DNA of 10,289 nucleotides from Cephalothrix simula. Lineage: Eukaryota; Nemertea; Palaeonemertea; Archinemertea; Cephalotrichidae. The position numbers and the translations under genes are program-made. The notes beneath the pieces were generated by a model. It made no database searches, was not told the origin of the DNA, and saw only the letters and a program-made list of their open reading frames with translations. The stretch is taken from positions 1 to 10,289 of the forward strand of contig JAXIUW010228729.1 of assembly GCA_035591015.1 (NCBI GenBank), in the 5' to 3' direction. This document shows, one piece after another, positions 6,301 to 10,289 of the stretch; within the stretch, counting starts at the first letter, position 1, and each line of letters opens with the position of its first letter.

Positions 6301-9040
6301 GTAGGCTAGGATCCGCGCCGAGTTTCAGCAATAGTTCAGCTCGTTCAAGGTCATCACTTTCAACAGCGTAAAATATTGGTGACCTTCCACTTTTTCCATC
6401 CTGAAAAAACAATATCGCGCGGTTATAAATTCACTTTTATAGTTCTACATGACAGTTTCATTTGTTACCTTATTATATTTCCTATCTGATTTGAAACCTT
6501 TTTTTGACCTGAAATTTTCAATCAGTGGTAATTTATCATATGCCATGCTTTCAGCTTTCTAAAAACGTATAAAAAAGTGGATGCCCGTCGTCATCATTTT
6601 TAGAAATATCCAAAACCGGATGCACTCCGCAAGCCAAAAAATACCCTTGATATACTGGCAATAAAAACGGGCGCGGAAACGAAACTAAAATGGCCGCTGA
6701 TTTGTATGATTTTTTTTCGTGAAAAGCATTATTATAGCTTTCATGTTGACTCCACATACATGTATATTACCAGTAACGCAAGAGCGGGGTGGGTTAGAGG
6801 TTGAGGGTGTTTTCCACTCGTCTATGCCAGGCCAGGAGGGAGCTGCGATCAGTCCTTCTTGTATAACATATCATACACTGAGGTAGGACAGTCATCCCTG
6901 GGATCTTTCGTGTTTCGTGGGGGGGGGGGGGGGCAATATACAAATTATACTGTCCGTACCGGGATTTTGGAGGGCGACACCTTTTACCGATTATACTTAC
7001 CACAACATTAATATCACATTTATTTTCGCATAGAAAATGTATTGCCCAATTCAGCTTCTTGGTAACAGCAGAGTGAAGAGCCGCTAGCCCTAAAATATGA
7101 AAAAAAAATAATTTAAAAGAAATTAAAATTATAAGGTCACATAGGCGACTAGCAATAGGTCACATCAAGAATGCATCAATGGTCACATTTACTACCGTCA
7201 AATTTGCAAATCAATTCATGCACTAAAGATGTGGCAGATATCTCATAACAATTGTAACTGCCAATTATTTTTATGTCTATCTCAAGTTACCTTGCGACAT
7301 TGGTTGTGTATATATGTCGACGCAAAGTAACGGTATTCATTAGTATAAATGTGACTTTATTTAGGGCGGTGTGTAAATAGCATTAAGACATTTGCAAAAA
7401 GGTTTTTAAGATCTTACCTTCATGATTTTTCAAGTCAGTCAGTGGTTGGTGATGTGCCCGGGAAAATAATGTTTCAAGAACGTCGGTGCACCCTTCATTC
7501 ATTGCTAGATGCAAACATGTGTGCCCATTGCGGTCCTGTTGATTTGGGTTTGCGCCATGGTTTAATAGAATTTCGGTGATTTTTTGGTTTTTTGTAAGGA
7601 CAGCTAAATGAAGTGGAGTCTAAAACACAAAATTATTATTAATGGTTAATTTAACACAAATTGATGGAAAAATTGGATGAGGCACCATAAAACGTACAAA
7701 TCGGCCCCCTTCAAGATCTCCTAGAAGGGGCATCGGAGCCCTTAACCATATACATTTTCGGAAAGAGCTTTGGGTTGCGTCACCTGTTGGGGAGTGTAGA
7801 CGCAAAATGTGCTAAAATTCGAAAATAGAATAAGTCCCACTTTTAGTGGTCGGGTAGGGAGCACCCCAAAACTAGGTCCAATTGGTTTTTTTGGCATATC
7901 AAGCATTAACTAATGACCCAAATACCAGTGTGAAAGAAAAGAGGACAAAAATCCCTACGAAGAACTTGTCCTAGGTGCAAAATTTCCACCTCCGGATGAA
8001 TTTATCTCAACGGTCATACGGGACCATATGACCTTTTACTGATCCCCACGGATTAAGAACTGTTAAGAACCCAAGATTCGCGTCATTTAGTATTCCTGAT
8101 ATGCCAGACAACCTTTTGTATCTATTTTTTCGTCTAACTTGAGCGATTCGAGCCGACCCCAAAAAGTGAGACTCTTAGATACTTTTTGTGCCACCAGTCC
8201 CCACCAGAAGGGACAAGGACATGTAATTTTTCATGCATTTTTCAAAATTGTAAAGGGTTAAGGGGTTCCGATATCACAGCGGTCCGAAATTTTTAGTTAA
8301 CAAGTTAGGTATTAAAGTCATGATATCATCTAGCCTACCTGGCATAGCTTATTGAAAACATCTATACTACTACTGTTGAACATCATCATCTGAATTGCTT
8401 TTCTAACCATATCTTCGTTTTCGTGCACAACAGCTATGTGAAGCATCCTGTCAAAAAGAATCAAAAACACGTTAAACACAAAATAAACTCTGAATAGCTC
8501 AGCTGGTATGAGGCTTTGCTTATAATCAGAGGGTCATGTGTTCGAGCCTCAACACTGACGCAAGATTCTGGTCCCCTCCTGTGTTCTCTAAGTAGGATAT
8601 CAGAGGCCTGAGGGTGTACATGCCGGTGATTAAACGAGGTTGGCGCACTTTGGCTCCTCCTCCGCAGAGCTCACGCTTATAGGTGTGAAGAGATGCCTGC
8701 CCGGCACGGATGCGGGTCCGGGCGCTATACTTTGAATAATATTGTCGACGGAAGAAGCCCAGGGATCAATGTCACCGCTAGGGATGAATGTCCTCCCTCA
8801 GCGTACGATATGTTATACAAAGAGGACAAAAATCACTGCCACACCGGGACGAGATCATTAGTGATTCTTTTAGGGGGGGGGGGTTCCCTGGTCAAGCCAA
8901 CCCCCACCTTATTTATGCATGCATTACCTACCTATCTCCATCTTCGTCAGGTTTTAATGCCATTTGACATTCTTGGATAAGGCGAATTGTGAGATTGGGA
9001 TCAACTGGCATAAAGGGTTTTGAGGCTTGAGAAATTGGCT
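753..9040 (-). CDS. BCL3-like: Bcl-3-like atypical IkappaB ankyrin protein with giant Ser-rich C-terminal tail (5'-partial, 7 exons)
   Basis: Coding exons in transcript order are 9040-8932, 8447-8339, 7619-7418, 7089-7001, 6400-6272, 4456-4325 and 3341-753. Every junction has an AG acceptor and a GT donor, and the reading frame is continuous across all six introns, giving 1118 complete codons and a TGA stop. Residues ~33-230 form six ankyrin repeats. DGD opening ANK1, QTPLHLAV in ANK2, NHEGLAALH in ANK4 and DGKSGRSP at ANK4/5 are the landmarks of the IkappaB family, and KSGRSP points to Bcl-3 in particular. Known members bind Rel/NF-kappaB dimers through the ankyrin stack; Bcl-3 acts in the nucleus as a co-regulator on p50/p52 homodimers. 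No Rel homology domain or death domain is visible, which argues against p100/p105/Relish unless an RHD lies upstream of the window. The ~890-residue region after the repeats is far longer than the tail of vertebrate Bcl-3. The start codon is not identified. Family assignment is firm; one-to-one orthology with Bcl-3 is inferred. Confidence 0.88.
858..875 (-). other. DSGVVS phosphodegron motif (DSGxxS)
   Basis: Tail residues 823-828, about 35 residues from the C-terminus, read D-S-G-V-V-S, an exact match to the DSG-phi-x-S motif. When both serines are phosphorylated by IKK, this motif recruits the beta-TrCP ubiquitin ligase in IkappaB proteins and p105. The motif is seen directly. That it is phosphorylated and functional here is inferred from the family context, and short motifs can occur by chance in a Ser-rich tail. 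Confidence 0.55.
1599..1823 (-). repeat. Coding microrepeat array: six xGV units in the tail
   Basis: Within exon 7 the codons for SEGVKSS, TEGVNSG, SEGVNVS, SKGVNPV, SEGVKLS and SEGVDVS occur in tail residues 507-584. At DNA level the plus strand shows the recurring core ACTCCCTC(C/T)GA. Unit spacing varies (about 10 to 29 residues), so this is a dispersed short-unit expansion rather than a strict minisatellite. The function is unknown; the repeated Ser-Glu pair could present regularly spaced phosphorylation sites, which is inference. Confidence 0.75.
3342..4324 (-). other. Intron 6 with compound repeat
   Basis: This 983-bp intron separates the ankyrin exons from the tail exon (donor GTAAGTAT at the high-coordinate end, acceptor tttttcag at the low end). 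Its low-coordinate third is a compound repeat (3458-3767). Further up, a 14-bp direct repeat AAACGCACATCAAG occurs at 4058-4071 and 4111-4124, and a perfect CRE palindrome TGACGTCA lies at 4008-4015. A plus-strand 69-codon frame (4045-4254) is Lys/Arg-rich but has no family signature and is not called. Confidence 0.8.
3458..3767. repeat. Tandem plus inverted repeat with CCACCACCTGG core
   Basis: Two diverged direct units begin TAGGTACCCCCATAA at 3458 and TAGGAACCCCCATAA at 3597, a period of about 139 bp, and each continues through GGCATG and a shared TACCACCACCTGG. A third partial copy is inverted: 3740-3767 is the reverse complement of 3504-3531 with one mismatch in 28 bases. This leaves a potential hairpin with a loop of about 208 bp. 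It looks like part of a foldback or MITE-type element; no coding capacity is seen. Confidence 0.75.
4325..4456 (-). CDS. Exon 6: degenerate ankyrin repeat 6 and linker
   Basis: The acceptor gttttatag precedes GTCGCCAATAG and the donor is GAAAGC|GTAAGTAT. The 44 codons begin VANSRRFTKMYALLQRYG, which completes repeat 6 after MNVLQ of exon 5. The remainder (from TMLELTDSKPSSN to SPSMSNES) is a polar linker into the tail. The open frame, phase 0 at both ends and good splice sites support the exon although the repeat is weakly conserved. A perfect kappaB DNA consensus lies within its codons for GKSP (4344-4354). It could be skipped without a frameshift, so an isoform lacking repeat 6 is possible, but nothing here shows that one exists. 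Confidence 0.85.
4344..4354 (+). promoter_or_regulatory. Perfect kappaB consensus inside exon 6
   Basis: The plus strand reads GGGGACTTTCC, containing the classical immunoglobulin-kappa site GGGACTTTCC. On the coding strand it encodes part of GKSP. Rel/NF-kappaB proteins bind such sites. Whether this one acts as an intragenic enhancer of an IkappaB gene is unproven, and a 10-bp match can be chance. Confidence 0.3.
4998..5025 (-). repeat. Dispersed repeat, inverted copy
   Basis: The reverse complement reads GTGTATGTCAATGTTTTCC followed by ATGACCCCC. It differs from the copy at 5418-5445 at two of 28 positions. It faces the other two copies, so the stretch 4998-5445 is a potential foldback. 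The adjoining 10-G run (4993-5002) is the complement of the C-rich end of the other copies. Confidence 0.65.
5405..5447 (+). repeat. Dispersed repeat, direct copy A
   Basis: The sequence begins TTTTATACCATCCGTGTATG and runs through TTTTTTCCATGATCCCC. It matches copy B at 6147-6190 nearly throughout and the inverted copy at 4998-5025 over 28 bases. The upstream neighbour is a G-rich stretch (GGGTAGGGGGTGGTG), so the copy probably marks the edge of a longer element. Confidence 0.65.
6147..6190 (+). repeat. Dispersed repeat, direct copy B
   Basis: It starts TTTTATACCATCCGTGTATG as copy A does and ends TTTTTTCCATGACCCTCCCC, 742 bp away from copy A. It sits about 80 bp downstream (in transcription) of the donor of exon 5, so it is intronic and not part of the protein. 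Confidence 0.65.
6272..6400 (-). CDS. Exon 5: ankyrin repeat 5 and start of repeat 6
   Basis: The acceptor gttttttcag precedes GATGGAAAAAG and the donor is TTACAG|GTACAT. The 43 codons begin DGKSGRSPIFYAVESDDLE, continue with RAELLLKLGADPSLQNYAG and end MNVLQ. The KSGRSP motif is characteristic of Bcl-3 and its close nuclear IkappaB relatives; in classical IkappaB the TPLHLA position of this repeat reads TALHLA. Here it is PIFYAV, which loses the Leu-His pair but keeps the small residue and aliphatic register. LLLKLGADPS is a textbook ankyrin helix 2 and turn. Both exon ends are phase 0. Confidence 0.94.
6401..7000 (-). other. Intron 4
   Basis: This 600-bp intron lies between ankyrin repeats 4 and 5 (donor GTAAGTATAAT, acceptor gttttttcag). 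It contains a 15-G run at 6919-6933. Read-through frames at 6551-6757 and 6794-7003 on the minus strand show no conserved motif and are intronic. No other structure was found. Confidence 0.85.
7001..7089 (-). CDS. Exon 4: ankyrin repeat 4
   Basis: The acceptor catattttag precedes GGCTAGCGG and the donor is GTTGTG|GTAAGTATAAT, a near-perfect U1 match. Two bases complete the split Gly, then 29 codons read LAALHSAVTKKLNWAIHFL and CENKCDINVV. This is a full ankyrin unit in which the usual GADIN turn is replaced by NKCDIN. The join with exon 5 gives INVVDGKSGRSP, the position where Bcl-3 has a closely similar segment. The core is recognisable but diverged in helix 2 (LNWAIHFL). The exon ends in phase 0. 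Confidence 0.9.
7090..7417 (-). other. Intron 3
   Basis: This 328-bp AT-rich intron lies between exons 3 and 4 (donor GTAAGATC, acceptor catattttag). No repeat, RNA gene or conserved-looking element was noticed in it. Confidence 0.88.
7418..7619 (-). CDS. Exon 3: ankyrin repeats 2 and 3
   Basis: The acceptor gtgttttag precedes ACTCCACTTC and the donor is GAAG|GTAAGATC. The exon holds 67 codons plus one base. Repeat 2 is canonical: TPLHLAVLTKNQKITEILL, then NHGANPN. Repeat 3 begins GHTCLHLAMNEGCTDVLETL and continues into a longer loop (FSRAHHQPLTDLKNHE), as in IkappaB proteins, where repeat 3 has an extended finger before repeat 4. The TPLHLA and GADPN-like signatures at the expected 33-residue spacing leave little doubt. 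The last G completes a Gly codon with exon 4. Confidence 0.95.
7620..8338 (-). other. Intron 2
   Basis: This 719-bp intron lies between ankyrin repeats 1 and 2 (donor GTAGGC, acceptor gtgttttag). It holds a short imperfect palindrome GGTCATA...TATGACC (8012-8033). A 14-bp word AGAGGACAAAAATC at 7940-7953 recurs in intron 1 at 8821-8834, hinting at related repeat debris. No gene is evident. Confidence 0.82.
8339..8447 (-). CDS. Exon 2: ankyrin repeat 1
   Basis: The acceptor ctttttgacag precedes GATGCTTCAC and the donor is CCAG|GTAGGC. The first G completes the split Arg codon, then 36 codons follow. MLHIAVVHENEDMVRKAIQ is a clear ankyrin helix pair with the LHIA core. It is followed by an insert-like MMMFNSSSIDVFNKLCQ that leads straight into TPLHLAV of exon 3. 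This matches the IkappaB arrangement, in which a longer loop with a Asn-x-Leu/Cys-x-Gln ending separates repeats 1 and 2. The exon ends in phase 0. The IkappaB-type exon split inside repeat 1 and the exact frame match with both neighbours support it strongly. Confidence 0.92.
8448..8931 (-). other. Intron 1 with tRNA-derived repeat
   Basis: This 484-bp intron interrupts the codon for Arg at the start of ankyrin repeat 1 (donor GTAGGTAATG, acceptor ctttttgacag). Much of it is occupied by a plus-strand tRNA-headed SINE-like sequence. An 11-G run sits at 8873-8883. The region is more GC-rich than the other introns, consistent with an insertion. Confidence 0.82.
8489..8700 (+). mobile_element. 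tRNA-derived SINE (head certain, 3' boundary approximate)
   Basis: TAGCTCAGCTGGT at 8495-8507 is a perfect RNA polymerase III A box, and GTTCGAGCC at 8540-8548 is a good B box at tRNA spacing. The anticodon-arm region (CTTTG, loop CTTATAAT, CAGAG) recalls a tRNA-Ile with UAU. The acceptor ends do not pair and the T-stem is poor, so this is not a working tRNA gene. A non-tRNA body follows. Its end is not defined by a visible tail or target duplication, and it could run to about 8870. It is inserted antisense to the host gene. Confidence 0.65.
8932..9040 (-). CDS. Exon 1 (first recognisable): linker and start of ankyrin repeat 1
   Basis: The minus strand reads a T-rich acceptor (tttttcag) before AGCC at 9040 and ends GGAGATAG before the donor GTAGGTAATG. 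The exon opens with two bases of a split codon, then 35 codons beginning PISQASKPFMPVDPN and ending DEDGD, and leaves AG to be completed by G of the next exon (Arg). The acidic DEDGD immediately before M-L-H-I-A is the standard entry into ankyrin repeat 1 of IkappaB proteins. The acceptor is slightly ambiguous (CAG|AG versus CAGAG|CC), which would change the phase of the unseen upstream exon. An internal ATG (FMPV) could in principle be a start, but a splice acceptor at this position makes an upstream exon more likely. Confidence 0.83.
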
Positions 9041-9445
9041 CTGAAAAATTATTCAAAATCATTACCTTTTTTTAGGAAAAGGAATAATGCACCATCATAC
9101 CGTGGGAATTTTATACATATGACGTATTATCATCGAATAATATATCTTTAAATCGTTTAAAATGGGTTTTTCTTTCAAAATACGAAAATAATATTTTCAA
9201 AATACAATATTTTAAAAAATCCCCATTCATTAAAACTGATAATCGGTGACCAATTTTGAAAGTTATGTAAATACTTGAAAAAATCAAGGAACTTTATTAT
9301 AATATCAAGGAAGTCAAAAAGGTTTGAAAAAAAGATAAGGTACATACTATGTATATCAAAATGGTTTATTTAATAACCTTTCCGACACAAGTGAATGCAT
9401 GCCCTGGAACTATTCTTAATTTAATGTGTTTTATACAATTATAAA

Positions 9446-9565
9446 CACTCGTCCAATCATCCATTCATCCGATTTTGGATGAGGCAGAATGGATTAATGG
9501 CTTAGTGGATGAATGGACGAATGGATGAGTTCATCCCTCGTCCATTCATCTTGGGTCATTCATCC
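9446..9565. repeat. GGATGAATGG-type minisatellite with inversion
   Basis: Variants of CATCCATTCATCC (9446-9470 and 9531-9565) flank the opposite orientation GGATGAATGGACGAATGGATGAG (9507-9529), so the cluster is both tandem and palindromic and could form a hairpin. It is a simple-sequence-derived repeat with no coding potential. Confidence 0.7.
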
Positions 9566-9653
9566 AAGGGGTAGGCAAGTCTTTAATAAACGGTTCTGTA
9601 AACAGAAAATTTTTATTTATGTGCATATTAAATTTTTTGCTATTAATATGATT

Positions 9654-9693
9654 TTATCTTTACAATTAGATATTTATCTTTCAAATTAGATAC
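9654..9693. repeat. Two-copy 20-bp tandem repeat
   Basis: TTATCTTTACAATTAGATAT is followed directly by TTATCTTTCAAATTAGATAC, with three differences. It is a small local duplication in AT-rich flank; no function is suggested. Confidence 0.65.
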
Positions 9694-10289
9694 TAAGGAG
9701 GAGAAAACAAATACAATATTTGCATGATTCACACTTTTTAGTTTACCAAGTTGGTCATACTTGGAACTAGCTCAAACATAGCATGATCAAGTATTGTATA
9801 TATGCAATTATATTCACTTTACAAACAAAACATTTAGGTTAAATAGGCAACTATCTAATATCGGATATAGGGTCAAGTTTCCTTGAATTTCTTATGTACA
9901 TAGGATATAGGATCATATAGGATTTTTAAATAATTTCAAAATAATTTTTAAAATGATTTTCATTAAATAATAATGTTCATATTCAAAGTTTTATGTTACT
10001 ATTTTGAATTTTTAATAAAAAATATAAAATTGTTAAAAAAATTATTTAATGCATAAATTAATATTTTATGAATTATGCATCAAGATAAAAAACCTGTGAA
10101 TCTATGAAACTAAAAATGATTATTGTCATAAAATGAGGCTGTCATTAGGTGGTTGATGAATGTTTAGGTTGGTCTGACAAGCAACCTGGGGCTGTTGGGC
10201 AGGCCAGTGGCATCACTGTTGGGGTCGTAGCTCGGGGTTACAGTGTTGCATAAAGAATTGAAGGGTTACAGTTTTAGAAGGAGGGTTAC

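Larger units (their letters stand above)
9041..10289. other. Upstream flank or 5' intron, no confident exon
   Basis: This 1.25-kb stretch is strongly AT-rich between 9041 and 10140 and more balanced from 10140 to the end. The missing N-terminal exon(s) should lie here or beyond. A weak candidate is an ATG at 10213-10211 on the minus strand with a possible donor CAG|GTTGC at 10186/10185, in the phase needed by exon 1 (MPLACPTAP then PISQ). Its donor is poor and no promoter is apparent, so it is not called. Small repeats are present at 9446-9565 and 9654-9693, and GGGTTAC occurs three times at 10235-10289. Confidence 0.6.

Noticed and set aside
6551-7003. Minus-strand frames in intron 4
   Set aside because: The 6794-7003 frame is immediately downstream of the exon 4 donor and the other has no ankyrin or other motif; both are intronic read-through.
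7620-7805. 61-codon minus-strand frame before exon 3
   Set aside because: It ends at the acceptor of exon 3 and shows no ankyrin pattern; intronic.
8491-8562. A functional tRNA-Ile gene on the plus strand
   Set aside because: A and B boxes are good, but the acceptor stem does not pair, the anticodon loop is eight bases and the T-stem is mismatched, so it is better read as a SINE head.
8693-8980. 95-codon plus-strand frame
   Set aside because: It spans the SINE-like body and continues antisense through exon 1; no motif.

Overview
This is an AT-rich animal nuclear genome window, and almost everything interpretable belongs to one multi-exon gene on the minus strand. Seven coding exons with GT-AG introns join in frame from about 9040 down to a TGA stop at 753. 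There are no bacterial operons or ribosome binding sites. The introns are small to medium and full of repeat debris, and CpG dinucleotides are not obviously depleted. That fits an invertebrate metazoan, for example a lower deuterostome, tunicate or lophotrochozoan; the sequence alone does not name the species.

The gene encodes an IkappaB-family ankyrin protein, most like the atypical nuclear IkappaB Bcl-3. Exons 1-6 (9040-8932, 8447-8339, 7619-7418, 7089-7001, 6400-6272, 4456-4325) encode six ankyrin repeats. They carry family signatures: DGD at the start of ANK1, QTPLHLAV in ANK2, and DGKSGRSP at the ANK4/ANK5 boundary. Exon 7 (3341-753) is a single exon encoding 862 residues of low-complexity, Ser/Thr/Pro-rich and probably disordered tail ending at the stop codon. 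In total 1118 complete codons are visible. The start codon and any N-terminal exons are not identified; they lie in 9041-10289 or beyond the window.

The tail is unusual. In order it has an acidic segment, a Pro/Met/Gln-rich segment resembling a transactivation region, a compact basic patch with predicted helix, a possible bipartite nuclear signal, a run of six xGV microrepeats (mostly SEGV or TEGV), degenerate SVSxS repeats, and close to its end a perfect DSGxxS phosphodegron motif. In IkappaB-alpha that degron is N-terminal. A perfect consensus kappaB site also lies inside exon 6.

The non-coding DNA consists of the 3' flank (1-752, with a small foldback element and candidate poly(A) signals), six introns and the upstream flank (9041-10289). 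The introns contain a tandem-plus-inverted CCACCACCTGG repeat (3458-3767), a three-copy dispersed repeat (4998-5025, 5405-5447, 6147-6190), several G-runs and a tRNA-derived SINE head (8489-8560). No second convincing gene, rRNA, functional tRNA or CRISPR array was seen.
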